From: Pseudorhodobacter wandonensis
GTDB lineage: Bacteria; Pseudomonadota; Alphaproteobacteria; Rhodobacterales; Rhodobacteraceae
Length of the DNA stretch: 64,000 bases
Assembly: GCF_001202035.1 (NCBI RefSeq)
Contig: NZ_LGHT01000015.1
Location: 24,575-88,574 of the forward strand
Direction: 5' to 3'
In this document: piece after piece, positions 1 to 8,426 of the stretch
Layout of the letters: each line of letters starts with the position of its first letter
How positions within the stretch are numbered: the first letter of the stretch is position 1
Position numbers and translations under genes: made by a program
Notes under the pieces: generated by a model
The model's input: the letters and a program-made list of their open reading frames with translations, nothing else
What the model was told of the DNA's origin: nothing
The model's database searches: none

Positions 1-588
1 AAGGCGATGAACGCCTGTCGTGGTTTCCTCGGATACACCTTTGATCGCCGCGCGAGTTTTGGCAAACCAGCCGGGCGACTCTTTCATACGCTTTTTGATC
101 TGCGCTTTGATCACTTCTTCTTCTTCGGATTGCGGCACAGCCAGCACGTCTTCGCCAGCTTCCATGCGGGCACCCAGCAGAACGTACAAGGTCGCATCAC
201 CACCATCATCAAGGATCATGTTCGCGCCTTCGGGGAACAGGAACGAACGGTCAAGATAATCCCAATGCTCGGTCAGGGTTTGGCCCTTGATCGCGAAAAC
301 CGGCGTGCCGCCAGCGGCAATCGCTGCGGCAGCGTGGTCTTGGGTCGAATAGATGTTGCACGATGCCCAGCGCACATCGGCGCCAAGTTCTACCAGTGTT
401 TCGATCAACACGGCGGTTTGAATGGTCATGTGCAAGGACCCGACGATCCGCGCACCCTTCAACGGTTTAGCCGCGCCAAATTCCGTGCGCAGCGCCATCA
501 AGCCTGGCATTTCGGTTTCAGCGATATTCAGTTCCTTGCGGCCATATTCGGCCTGTGCAATGTCTTTAACGATGTAATCTTGCGACAT
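1..588 (-). CDS. ahcY: Adenosylhomocysteinase, N-terminal part (3' end outside window)
   Basis: Hydrolyses S-adenosylhomocysteine to adenosine and homocysteine, removing the product that inhibits methyltransferases. The 196 visible codons begin [20 protein letters not shown] and contain the family's substrate-binding segments [16 protein letters not shown] and [17 protein letters not shown] (seen). The start at 588 is set by an AAGGAG ribosome-binding site about 8 nt upstream. The reading frame stays open to the window edge, so the rest of the roughly 460-residue protein lies outside. A TTGACA-like -35 candidate sits at 674-679 on this strand. Linkage of ahcY to hvrA and regA is known from Rhodobacter (established). 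Confidence 0.97.
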   Translation of the reverse strand, partial: MSQDYIVKDIAQAEYGRKELNIAETEMPGLMALRTEFGAAKPLKGARIVGSLHMTIQTAVLIETLVELGADVRWASCNIYSTQDHAAAAIAAGGTPVFAIKGQTLTEHWDYLDRSFLFPEGANMILDDGGDATLYVLLGARMEAGEDVLAVPQSEEEEVIKAQIKKRMKESPGWFAKTRAAIKGVSEETTTGVHRL

Positions 589-698
589 ACCCCGTGCTCC
601 TTGGCAAATGTTCAATTAACGGTCAGGTAGCACCGAAGTGGGGTCAGGGCAATGTCGGACAAGGTTTTCAGTGTGTCAAAGAGCCGGAGAATATCTGA

Positions 699-1289
699 AT
701 GAAACAACCGCGCGCATGGCAAAGGATGCTTTCTGGCCGCCGATTGGACCTGTTAGACCCGACACCGGTTGATATCGAGATCGAAGATATTGCGCATGGG
801 TTGGCCTTTGTGGCGCGTTGGAATGGGCAAACCATTGGCGATTGGCCTTACTCGGTTGCCGAGCATTCCCTGCTGGTCGAACAGATTTTCCGCAAGTCCA
901 ATCCGGGAGAAGGCGCGCGCTGGCAACTTGCGGCGCTTTTACATGATGCGCCGGAATATGTGATTGGCGACATGATCAGCCCGGTCAAAGCAGCTGTCGG
1001 CCCTGGCTATGGCACGTTGGATGATCGCTTGACCGCGGCAATTCACATCCGGTTTGGCTTGCCCGCAGTTCTACCTGCCGCCATCAAAAAAGCCATCAAG
1101 GCGGCAGATACTGTTTCGGCCTGGCTCGAGGCCGTGCACATTGCCGGTTTTTCCACGGCTGAGGCTGATAAGATTTTTGGAAAGCAGGCGGCCCAGCTTA
1201 TCAAAGGTCTGTCGATAGAACTGAGGCCGCCGGTACAAGTGCGCGCTGCGTTTATTGCACGCCACGCAGAGCTGTTGGCGAAAGTATAA
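699..1289 (+). CDS. HD-domain phosphohydrolase (YfbR-like)
   Basis: A 196-residue cytoplasmic HD-superfamily metal-dependent phosphohydrolase. The metal ligands are visible as H56 (in SVAEH), H82-D83 (in LLHDAPE) and a later D137 (in KAADTVS). The segment DMISPVK after the HD pair is typical of the YfbR/5'-deoxynucleotidase-like branch, so a role in nucleotide clean-up is inferred, but the substrate is not known. It is transcribed divergently from ahcY and converges on hvrA with only 4 nt between the stops. This small gene is often found between ahcY and hvrA in Rhodobacterales. Confidence 0.85.
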   Translation: MKQPRAWQRMLSGRRLDLLDPTPVDIEIEDIAHGLAFVARWNGQTIGDWPYSVAEHSLLVEQIFRKSNPGEGARWQLAALLHDAPEYVIGDMISPVKAAVGPGYGTLDDRLTAAIHIRFGLPAVLPAAIKKAIKAADTVSAWLEAVHIAGFSTAEADKIFGKQAAQLIKGLSIELRPPVQVRAAFIARHAELLAKV

Positions 1290-1293
1290 CGCC

Positions 1294-1608
1294 TTAAATA
1301 GAAAGCTGCTCCGGCGTTTTACCTGCTGCCAATGCTGCAACAAACCAACGCGGCTTGCGGCCGCGGCCCGACCAGGTATCCGTGGAATCGTCAGGATTCG
1401 CATATTTGGCAACAGCGGGTGACCGTTTGCGCGCGACAGTGGCACCCGTCAGTTCAGCCAAGGTAAATCCAAGTTCTTTTGCTTTTTCTTCCAGCATTAA
1501 AAGAGCGTTGTTCTTTTTGCGTGCTTCAAAACCAGCAATTTCTTTGGCAACCTTGGATTGCATTTCCTTTAGATCTTTTAAGGAATAAGTACTTAGGTCG
1601 ATTTCCAA
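1294..1608 (-). CDS. hvrA: H-NS family trans-acting regulator HvrA
   Basis: A 104-residue H-NS-like nucleoid-associated protein. The N-terminal half (about 5-50) is predicted coiled coil for oligomerisation. The C-terminal DNA-binding loop is STDTWSGRGRKPRW at about 75-88, with the AT-hook-like core GRGRKP (seen). In Rhodobacter HvrA modulates photosynthesis and nitrogen-fixation genes in response to light and ammonium (established). It lies downstream of regA on the same strand, 146 nt away, as in the classical senC-regA-hvrA operon. No photosynthesis genes are in the window, so the local target set is unknown. Confidence 0.93.
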   Translation of the reverse strand: MEIDLSTYSLKDLKEMQSKVAKEIAGFEARKKNNALLMLEEKAKELGFTLAELTGATVARKRSPAVAKYANPDDSTDTWSGRGRKPRWFVAALAAGKTPEQLSI

Positions 1609-1702
1609 TTCCGGGTTCCCTTCTTTATTGGATCCAAACCATTACCTTAAACCGATTGCGGCTTCAATCGCCGACGTATGGTCAATCAGAAAAATGCAAT
1701 GT

Positions 1703-1726
1703 CTTTAGATACACAAGTATCTAAAG
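1703..1726. repeat. Perfect 10-bp inverted repeat between regA and hvrA
   Basis: Arms CTTTAGATAC and GTATCTAAAG flank a 4-nt ACAA loop. The element is AT-rich and lies in the 146-nt gap between regA and hvrA. It could be an operator, an RNA processing or stabilising hairpin, or a weak terminator. On the coding (minus) strand the nearest T-run is about 10 nt beyond the stem, which argues against a standard terminator. Confidence 0.7.
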
Positions 1727-1754
1727 CCTGCGCATGAATTGAAAGCCATTATTT

Positions 1755-2309
1755 TTAACGCGGGCTGCGCTTGGCAAGAATACGCTGCAAAGTACGACGA
1801 TGCATGTTCAAACGGCGCGCCGTTTCGGAAACATTTCGATCACACATTTCATAGACACGTTGAATATGTTCCCATCGCACCCTATCTGCCGACATCGGGT
1901 TTTCGGGCGGTTCGGGCAACGTCTCTCCTCGCGAAAGCAGCGCGTTTGTGACCTCATTTGCATCGGCAGGTTTTGACAAATAGTCAATCGCACCGATTTT
2001 TACCGCCGCGACAGCGGTTGCAATAGCGCCATAGCCCGTTAAAACAACAATCCGGCAATCAGGGCGCTTTTCACGCAGCACCTCAACCACATCAAGGCCA
2101 TTCCCGTCTTCAAGCCGCAAATCAACTACCGCAAAAGCTGGCGGTCGTGACTGCGCAATCGCTTTGCCCATTGCTACGGTTTCAGCAGTTTCCACTGAAA
2201 ACCCGCGCTTTTCCATCGCACGGGCAAGGCGTTTCAAAAACGGCTCGTCATCATCAACCAAAAGAAGCGTCGTATCAGCCCCAATTTCCAGCTTTAGATC
2301 CTCGGACAT
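1755..2309 (-). CDS. regA: Redox response regulator RegA/PrrA
   Basis: Response regulator of the RegB/RegA (PrrB/PrrA) global redox system, which controls respiration, carbon and nitrogen fixation and, where present, photosynthesis. The 184-residue length is the usual one. The receiver domain occupies about 14-125 with phospho-acceptor D63 in VVDLRLEDG, acidic pocket D19-D21 and switch K in LSKPAD. A proline linker (LPEPPENP) precedes the Fis-type helix-turn-helix (NVSETARRLNMHRRTLQRIL) near the C-terminus. All are visible. It follows senC on the same strand with a gap of 54 nt. Confidence 0.97.
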   Translation of the reverse strand: MSEDLKLEIGADTTLLLVDDDEPFLKRLARAMEKRGFSVETAETVAMGKAIAQSRPPAFAVVDLRLEDGNGLDVVEVLREKRPDCRIVVLTGYGAIATAVAAVKIGAIDYLSKPADANEVTNALLSRGETLPEPPENPMSADRVRWEHIQRVYEMCDRNVSETARRLNMHRRTLQRILAKRSPR

Positions 2310-2363
2310 TTAAAAACCTTCTTTTGTTCCATTCTGACAGCTCGATTTAACACATACCTGTGA

Positions 2364-2978
2364 TCAGCTTGCCCCGATAAAGCACGCAACCGTTTCGGCC
2401 AACTGATCTGGCGTAGTCTCTCGCTTAAAGAAATCCATAAAACCAAGCCCCGGCATCATCAGATAAGTAAAGGTCGAATGATCAACGAGATAATACTGAT
2501 CCCCCGAATCTTGCTTTTTGAAATACGTTTTATAGGCAAGCGAGGCAGCTTTTACCTGCTCTTCGCTTCCGGTTAGCCCAATCATTTTTGGATGCATGAT
2601 AGAAGCAAATTCGCCCATCTTTTCAGGTGTATCGCGCTCGGGGTCGATGGAAATAAAGATTGGCGTCACGTCCAGCCCCATTTCCTCCAGAATATCCACG
2701 GCCTCGGCATTGCGGGCATTATCAAGCGGACAAACGTCAGGGCAAAAAGTATAGCCAAAATAAACAAGTGACGGCTTGGTGATGACATCTTTATCTGTCA
2801 CCGTCTCGCCTTTGGAATTTACCAGCGTGAACGGCCCGCCAATCGATCCGCCACCAACCTGGCCACCGCGACATTGGGCATATTTATCGCCCGACTGGTT
2901 GCTATAAACCCAATAGGCAGACCCTCCCAAAAGCCCGGCCATAGCTGCAACAGCAATTCCTGCGTAAATCTTGGTCAT
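2364..2978 (-). CDS. senC: SCO1/SenC/PrrC copper chaperone for cytochrome oxidase
   Basis: Membrane-anchored thioredoxin-fold copper protein that delivers copper to cytochrome c oxidase and transmits redox state to RegB. The 204-residue protein has one N-terminal membrane segment (about 4-25). The copper ligands are C79 and C83 in TFCPDVCPL and H166 in VDHSTF (seen). The ATG at 2978 is preceded by GAGGATAAGAAG. An in-frame extension to 3209 would add 77 basic residues unlike the family and run into regB, so it was not used. Divergent from regB, matching the Rhodobacter arrangement. Confidence 0.96.
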   Translation of the reverse strand: MTKIYAGIAVAAMAGLLGGSAYWVYSNQSGDKYAQCRGGQVGGGSIGGPFTLVNSKGETVTDKDVITKPSLVYFGYTFCPDVCPLDNARNAEAVDILEEMGLDVTPIFISIDPERDTPEKMGEFASIMHPKMIGLTGSEEQVKAASLAYKTYFKKQDSGDQYYLVDHSTFTYLMMPGLGFMDFFKRETTPDQLAETVACFIGAS

Positions 2979-3093
2979 CTTCTTATCCTCACTCGCAACC
3001 CTTCCGGCAACACCTGTGGCGGGTTTGCGTTGAAACCCCAGCAAGCGCCTCTTATCAGTTGAGATAGTCTTTTTGTGCTGGCGGGGCAATGCA

Positions 3094-4482
3094 ATGATAA
3101 AAACCGGAACAAGTGCCTTTTTCGGCGCAGGCGGCGAGAACAGATTGCGGTTGCGCACTTTGATCGTCTTGCGCTGGATGGCCATCGGCGGCCAGCTTTC
3201 CGCGATCACCGTGGCCTATTTTTTTCTTGGTATCGGTTTGCCACTCGGGCTGTGCTGCCTTGTGGTGGGCGCGTCGGTTATCGCCAATCTTGTGTCTTCG
3301 GTAGCCTATCCTATGAACCGGCGACTCTCGGATATGGAGGCAATGCTGGTCTTGCTATTCGATTTGGGGCAGCTTTCATTCTTGCTCTATTTGACCGGCG
3401 GCCTGACCAACCCATTTGCGCTGCTGATCATTGCACCTGTAATCATTTCGGCTTTTGCCCTACAATCACGAACAACCATCATTATCGGCCTTATGGCGAT
3501 CTGGTTGGTCAGCCTTGCGGCAGTTTTCAACATTCCGCTGCACTATGCTGATGGAACCACTCTGACAGTGCCGCGTTTGCTAGAGGTCGGATTCTGGCTG
3601 TCCATCGTGATCGGCATTCTGTTTCTCGGGCTCTATTCGCACCGGGTTTCGTCTGAAATCCGGTCGATGTCCGATGCGCTTTTGGCCACGCAAATGGCGC
3701 TGGCGCGCGAGCAGAAACTGACAGATCTGGGCGGCGTCGTCGCCGCCGCCGCGCATGAACTGGGCACGCCGCTGGCAACGATCAAACTGGTTAGCGCTGA
3801 ACTGATCGAAGAACTGTCCGACCACCCCGATCTGCGTGATGATGCGAAACTAATCAAAGAACAGGCCGACCGGTGCCGTGATATTTTGCGGTCTATGGGG
3901 CGGGCGGGCAAAAATGACCTGCATCTGATGCGCGCACCGCTTGGGGCGGTGTTGAAAGACGCCGCAGAACCTCACGCTGACCGCGGCAAAAAGATCTTGT
4001 TCGATCTGCATGCCACTGCGGGGGCGCCGACTTCACAGCCAATGATCCAGCGCAAACCCGAAGTGATCCACGGCATCCGAAACCTGATCCAGAATGCCGT
4101 GGATTTTGCAGAAACAACCGTTTGGATTGACGCCGAGTGGAGCACCAAGGCCCTGACTGTTCGCGTGGTCGATGATGGGCGCGGTTATAGCAATGACATC
4201 CTTGTCCGTATTGGCGACCCGTTTGTCCGCCAGCGCAATAGCGCGCAAAAACAAGAGACGCGGCCGGGCTATGAAGGCATGGGGCTTGGCCTATTTATCG
4301 CCAAAACCCTGTTGGAGCGCTCAGGCGCCGAGTTGTCTTTTGCAAACGGGTACGATTCGACCTCGCAAACCTCCGATCGACCGGCCCGTTGCGGCGCGAT
4401 TGTCGAACTCATTTGGGCATTACCTGACATCGTGGCCCAGGGCGATGGTGCGTTGGGCGTTAACACCCCGATCGACAGCTAA
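3094..4482 (+). CDS. regB: Redox sensor histidine kinase RegB/PrrB
   Basis: Membrane sensor kinase that phosphorylates RegA according to the quinone-pool redox state. From the ATG at 3094 the protein has 462 residues, the usual RegB length. An in-frame TTG at 3073 is less likely. Six N-terminal membrane helices include the quinone-binding motif GGLTNPF. The H-box is HELGTPLATIKL with H221. The redox-active cysteine is C261 in DRCRDILRSMGRAGK. The ATP-binding domain shows NLIQNAVDFA, VDDGRGYS and GMGLGLFIAKTL. All of these are seen. Four residues shorter at the front than the R. capsulatus numbering, otherwise canonical. Confidence 0.97.
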   Translation: MIKTGTSAFFGAGGENRLRLRTLIVLRWMAIGGQLSAITVAYFFLGIGLPLGLCCLVVGASVIANLVSSVAYPMNRRLSDMEAMLVLLFDLGQLSFLLYLTGGLTNPFALLIIAPVIISAFALQSRTTIIIGLMAIWLVSLAAVFNIPLHYADGTTLTVPRLLEVGFWLSIVIGILFLGLYSHRVSSEIRSMSDALLATQMALAREQKLTDLGGVVAAAAHELGTPLATIKLVSAELIEELSDHPDLRDDAKLIKEQADRCRDILRSMGRAGKNDLHLMRAPLGAVLKDAAEPHADRGKKILFDLHATAGAPTSQPMIQRKPEVIHGIRNLIQNAVDFAETTVWIDAEWSTKALTVRVVDDGRGYSNDILVRIGDPFVRQRNSAQKQETRPGYEGMGLGLFIAKTLLERSGAELSFANGYDSTSQTSDRPARCGAIVELIWALPDIVAQGDGALGVNTPIDS

Positions 4483-4551
4483 CCCCATATTCACGTCGCG
4501 ACTGCAATACTGTCGCCATAATGTACATACCTTCAATCTATTGATGACGTA

Positions 4552-4568
4552 TTAATGCCCCATTAACC
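4552..4568 (+). promoter_or_regulatory. CtrA box upstream of the divL-like gene
   Basis: The sequence TTAATGCCCCATTAACC fits the full CtrA consensus TTAA-N7-TTAAC exactly. It ends 48 nt before the start of the PAS-domain gene, a suitable promoter position. CtrA is the master cell-cycle, motility and gene-transfer-agent regulator of alphaproteobacteria (established). Binding here is inferred. Confidence 0.6.
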
Positions 4569-4616
4569 CTCTGCAATGCAATCTTAGGATGTATTTGGCA
4601 AAAATGGGGGCCAGTC

Positions 4617-6212
4617 ATGACAATAGATCATTCGCTTGCGATAACCTTGTTGGTGACCGGATTTTTTTCGGCCTTTCTGGGCCTTCTGTTGGTGTCTCTT
4701 TTACAAAGAAAGGCACTGCGCAGACCTGATAGCCTTTTCCTCGAAACTCATGGAAATGCGGAATATTTGTTCGACAACAAAGTATTGATCGACGCGACGC
4801 CCGTGGCGCGTAACCTGCTGCCAAAAGCGTGCCAAGACAAAACTTCCGCGTGGCCTGGGTTGATAAGCTATCTCGAACAAAAATTTCCTGGCGCAGCAAC
4901 CAAACTCGATTCTCTTGCAACCCAAGGCAGTCTGACGATGGGTAGCGCCGAAGATGATAGCAGCGCGCCCTTGTTGTTGCGGGCCGAAATGCGCGGCGGG
5001 CTGACCAGAATCAGCGTGATAGAGACCGAGCATGCCGGCTCAAACACAGCTCTTGACCCCCTAACGCGGCGTGCCATCCGTGATGAGTTGGAGCAGCTGC
5101 GTCAAATTTCTGCCAAAGCGCCGCTGCCAATCTGGCGGGAATCGGAGGCCGGTGACGTCATTTGGGCCAACACAAGTTATCTGAACCTTGCAACCGAACG
5201 GCTGAATGAAGATGAAGATCTGACTTGGCCCTTGCCCAAGCTTTTTCCGCGATTGCCCCCCCAAACCGAACCCATGTTGGGTGAACGCAAGAAAATTCTT
5301 TCCCATGAGGGGGCCGAGCCACGGTGGTTTGACATCTTTGCATTCTGGCAGAATGAGGAACTGCAATGCTATGCGCTGCCGGCCGACAAAACCGTCAAGG
5401 CCGAAGAGGGCCTGCGGGCCTTTATGCAAACCCTGACCAAAACATTTGCGCATCTGCCAACCGGCCTTGCGATTTTTGACCATGAGCGCAAGCTGGTTTT
5501 GTTCAACCCGGCACTACTTGATCTGACAGGCCTGTCCCCTGATCTCTTGACCAAACGGCCCACACTCCCAACTTTTTTTGATGCCTTGCGAGAGGCGTCG
5601 ATGATCCCCGAGCCACGCAACTATAAAAGCTGGCGCAACCAAATTACCGACATCGAAGAGGCCGCCGCCTCGGGCCTTTATGAAGAGACCTGGAGCCTGT
5701 CAGGCGGGCAAACCTATCGGGTAACAGGAAGGCCGCATCCGAACGGCGCGCTTGCGCTGTCATTTGAAGATATTTCCGGTGAAATGACCCAGACCCGGCG
5801 TTATCGGGCCGATCTTGAACTTGGGCAGGCGGTGATTGATGCTGTAGATGCAGCGATTGCTGTGTTTTCCGCTTCGGGTGTTTTGGTCATGTCAAACGCG
5901 GCCTATTCCGACCTCTGGGAACACGATCCAGCCGCGTCACTGGGTTCAGAGGGCAGTTTTGCAGCCGTCTGCAAGCATTGGCGCGCGGTATCTGCGCCAA
6001 CCACACTCTGGGACCGTGCCGAGGATTTCGCCGTCGAAATGGGCCCGCGCCAAGCATGGCAAGACGATGTAAGACTGTCTGACGGGCGGCGCTTGGTCTG
6101 CAGGTTTTCACCATTGGCCGGCGGTGCCACAATGGCCACATTCCGATTGGAAGGAGGTGATGCAGAAGGTTCCGGATTCACGTCCTCGGCCCCTTGTAAA
6201 TTGGCAGGTTAG
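4617..6212 (+). CDS. divL: DivL-like PAS-domain protein without kinase domain
   Basis: A 531-residue protein with one N-terminal membrane helix (about 7-27) followed by PAS-like segments at about 160-240, 275-395 and 405-520. Key PAS strands are GLAIFDHERKLVLFNPAL and AIAVFSASGVLVMSNAAYSD. No H-box or HATPase domain is present (seen). In Rhodobacter a PAS protein called DivL also lacks the kinase end found in Caulobacter DivL and acts on the CckA-ChpT-CtrA phosphorelay. The length, tsaE just downstream and the CtrA box upstream support that identity by inference. A generic PAS sensor cannot be excluded. The 48-nt gap to tsaE suggests cotranscription. Confidence 0.7.
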   Translation: MTIDHSLAITLLVTGFFSAFLGLLLVSLLQRKALRRPDSLFLETHGNAEYLFDNKVLIDATPVARNLLPKACQDKTSAWPGLISYLEQKFPGAATKLDSLATQGSLTMGSAEDDSSAPLLLRAEMRGGLTRISVIETEHAGSNTALDPLTRRAIRDELEQLRQISAKAPLPIWRESEAGDVIWANTSYLNLATERLNEDEDLTWPLPKLFPRLPPQTEPMLGERKKILSHEGAEPRWFDIFAFWQNEELQCYALPADKTVKAEEGLRAFMQTLTKTFAHLPTGLAIFDHERKLVLFNPALLDLTGLSPDLLTKRPTLPTFFDALREASMIPEPRNYKSWRNQITDIEEAAASGLYEETWSLSGGQTYRVTGRPHPNGALALSFEDISGEMTQTRRYRADLELGQAVIDAVDAAIAVFSASGVLVMSNAAYSDLWEHDPAASLGSEGSFAAVCKHWRAVSAPTTLWDRAEDFAVEMGPRQAWQDDVRLSDGRRLVCRFSPLAGGATMATFRLEGGDAEGSGFTSSAPCKLAG

Positions 6213-6260
6213 GTCTGCTTCTCGCTTGCGCAGGAAACTGTAGCGCGTAAAACTACGCGC

Positions 6261-6740
6261 ATGCCAATCAACACCCCGATCACATGTTACTTACCCGATG
6301 ATGCCGCGACGACAGCTTTGGGGCATCTTTTGGCAACTCTTTTGCAGCCGGGCGATACGGTTTTGCTTGGCGGTGGCATTGGGGCCGGCAAAACCCACCT
6401 CTCGCGTGCGTTGATTCAGGCCAGGCTTAACCGCGCCGAAGATGTCCCCTCGCCCACATTCACATTGGTTCAAACCTATGAAGCGGATGATTGTGAAATT
6501 TGGCACGCCGATCTGTACCGCCTGTCACACCCGAATGAGGTGCTGGAACTGGGGCTGGAGGCTGCGTTCGAAAGCGGCATTTGCCTGATCGAATGGCCAG
6601 ACAGATTGGGCGATCTAGTGCCCAAAACTGCCCTGAGCATAGTGCTCCGCCCCAAAAACGATGGACGCGAGGCCGTGCTATCCGGCGGCCGCACTGGCCT
6701 GCTGCAAGCAATTCAAAAGGCATTGCCACCACATGAATAG
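6261..6740 (+). CDS. tsaE: tRNA threonylcarbamoyladenosine ATPase TsaE
   Basis: Small P-loop ATPase of the TsaBDE complex that makes the t6A37 modification of ANN-decoding tRNAs. The protein has 159 residues, normal for the family. The Walker A motif GGGIGAGKTHLSRAL lies at about 37-51, followed by the switch motif DVPSPTFTLVQTYE and the characteristic HADLYRLSHPNEVLELGL and LIEWPDRLGD (seen). Its 3' end overlaps the next gene by 8 nt, so translation of the kinase is probably coupled. Confidence 0.96.
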   Translation: MPINTPITCYLPDDAATTALGHLLATLLQPGDTVLLGGGIGAGKTHLSRALIQARLNRAEDVPSPTFTLVQTYEADDCEIWHADLYRLSHPNEVLELGLEAAFESGICLIEWPDRLGDLVPKTALSIVLRPKNDGREAVLSGGRTGLLQAIQKALPPHE

Positions 6741-7743
6741 CCGAGCCAGCGCCGCAACCTCTTTTCTGGCCGATGCAGGGTGGGGCCAAGCAACCCGTAC
6801 CTTTCTGGCCGGCGACGCTTCGGACCGGCGCTATGAGCGGCTGCATTTGCACGGTAAAACCGCGGTTCTGATGGATGCTCCGCCAGGAAAAGGCGACGAC
6901 CCTGCCGATTTCATCGCCATTGCCACACATTTGAATGCACTGGGCCTGTCTGCCCCGCAGATCATAGCCCGCGAATTGCAACAGGGGTTCTTGTTGATCG
7001 AGGATCTGGGCGACGCCCTTTTTGCACGATTGGTTGCAGCAGACCCGTCGCAGGAACCCATGCTTTATGCCGCGGCCACCGATGTTTTGTTGCACATTCA
7101 ATCCCATCCAGCGCCAAAAGGCCTCGCCAATTTGCAGACCAAAGAATGGGCCGAGGCTGCCGGTTTTGCCCTGACATGGTATCGGTTTGCCATAACCGGT
7201 GACGCTGGCAATACCACTGCTTTTGCCAGCTGCTTAACGCAAGCCCTAAAGGCCCATGCCGATGGCCCGCGCGTATTGATATTGCGTGACTATCACGCTG
7301 AAAATCTGCTCTGGCTGCCCGACCGGATGGGAAATGCGCGCGTCGGTTTACTTGATTTCCAACTCGGGCAAATGGGGCAGCCTGCCTATGATCTGGTGTC
7401 CTTGCTGCAAGACGCGCGGCGCGATGTTTCCCCCCGGACCGAGGCCGCAATGATTTTGCGGTTTCAGGCGGGCGCCAATAGCCCCAACTTTGACGCAGCC
7501 TATGCCACAATAGGCGCACAGCGGGCACTGCGCATTCTGGGCGTCTTTGCGCGGCTGTGTTTGGTCGCGGGCAAGGCGCAATATGTATCACTTATCCCGC
7601 GGGTCTGGGGCCAGCTGCAACGCAATTTAGCACATCCTGCGCTTGCCGATCTGGCCGAAATTTGCGCACTCTGGTTGCCAGAACCAAACCCTGACGCCCT
7701 TGAAAGGATACGCGCGCAATGCGGAACAAACCCGACGCGGTGA
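6733..7743 (+). CDS. amgK: AmgK-like amino-sugar (MurNAc/GlcNAc anomeric) kinase
   Basis: Aminoglycoside-phosphotransferase-fold kinase of 336 residues. The catalytic loop is RDYHAENLLW (R185-D186, H188, N191) and the metal-binding loop is LLDFQLGQ with D208 (seen). AmgK phosphorylates MurNAc and GlcNAc at C1 for peptidoglycan recycling to UDP-MurNAc (established). The identity is strengthened by the next gene, a MurU-type nucleotidyltransferase, which performs the following step. The ATG at 6733 lies inside the tsaE stop region. An upstream in-frame start would give 24 residues overlapping tsaE and is rejected. The 3' end overlaps murU by 25 nt. Confidence 0.85.
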   Translation: MNSRASAATSFLADAGWGQATRTFLAGDASDRRYERLHLHGKTAVLMDAPPGKGDDPADFIAIATHLNALGLSAPQIIARELQQGFLLIEDLGDALFARLVAADPSQEPMLYAAATDVLLHIQSHPAPKGLANLQTKEWAEAAGFALTWYRFAITGDAGNTTAFASCLTQALKAHADGPRVLILRDYHAENLLWLPDRMGNARVGLLDFQLGQMGQPAYDLVSLLQDARRDVSPRTEAAMILRFQAGANSPNFDAAYATIGAQRALRILGVFARLCLVAGKAQYVSLIPRVWGQLQRNLAHPALADLAEICALWLPEPNPDALERIRAQCGTNPTR

Positions 7744-8426
7744 TGCTGTTTGCGGCGGGCTTTGGCACCCGCATGGGGGCTCTGACCGAAAACCAGCCCA
7801 AACCAATGATCAAAGTTGCGGGCAAGGCCTTGCTTGATCATGCGCTTGATCAGGTTGCGGGCGCCGGGTTGACCAAAACAGTGGTAAATCTGCACTACAA
7901 GGGTGACCAAATTGCCGCACACCTGCAAGACAGGCCCGAAATCGCCCTGTCGTGGGAAACGGCGCAAATCCTGGAAACCGGCGGCGGCTTGCGCGCGGCC
8001 TTGCCCCAACTTGGCACGGGGCCGGTTTTCACACTGAACACCGATGCCGTCTGGACAGGGCCAAACCCGCTTGTCACCCTGCAAGATGCGTGGGATCCCA
8101 GCCGGATGGATGCGCTTTTGCTGCTGGCCCCGCCGGCGCAGATCAAAGGGTTTCGCGGGGCGGGTGATTTTATTCTGGCATCTGATGGCCGAATTTCGCG
8201 CGCAAATGGCGCCGCGGGTTTGGCCTATCTGGGCGCGCAAATTTTGTTGCCATTGGGCATCGATGCCATTTCCGCGCAATCTTTTTCTATCAACATCCTG
8301 TGGGATCAAATGATCGCACAGGGCCGCGCATATGGCGTGCTGCATTCGGGCGGTTGGTGCGATGTCGGCCGCCCCGAAGGCATCACCGAAGCCGGAAACA
8401 TGCTGGACGCCGCCGATGTTTCCTAA
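7719..8426 (+). CDS. murU: N-acetylmuramate 1-phosphate uridylyltransferase (MurU-like)
   Basis: Sugar-1-phosphate nucleotidyltransferase of 235 residues. The N-terminal signature FAAGFGTRMGALTENQPKPM holds the nucleotide-binding GxGTRM and the PKPM lysine. A metal-binding aspartate is in LNTDAVW (seen). With AmgK it would convert recycled MurNAc to UDP-MurNAc, bypassing de novo MurA/MurB synthesis (established for Pseudomonas, inferred here). It overlaps both neighbours, which indicates a translationally coupled operon. Confidence 0.88.
   Translation: MRNKPDAVMLFAAGFGTRMGALTENQPKPMIKVAGKALLDHALDQVAGAGLTKTVVNLHYKGDQIAAHLQDRPEIALSWETAQILETGGGLRAALPQLGTGPVFTLNTDAVWTGPNPLVTLQDAWDPSRMDALLLLAPPAQIKGFRGAGDFILASDGRISRANGAAGLAYLGAQILLPLGIDAISAQSFSINILWDQMIAQGRAYGVLHSGGWCDVGRPEGITEAGNMLDAADVS

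Noticed and set aside
589..698. Possible SAM/SAH riboswitch in the ahcY leader
   Set aside because: The 110-nt leader has a small CCACTTCGGTG hairpin-like stretch but not the conserved core of the SAH, SAM-II or SAM/SAH riboswitches as I know them.
3073..3093. Upstream TTG start for regB
   Set aside because: The ATG at 3094 gives the normal 462-residue RegB; the TTG adds seven unconserved residues.
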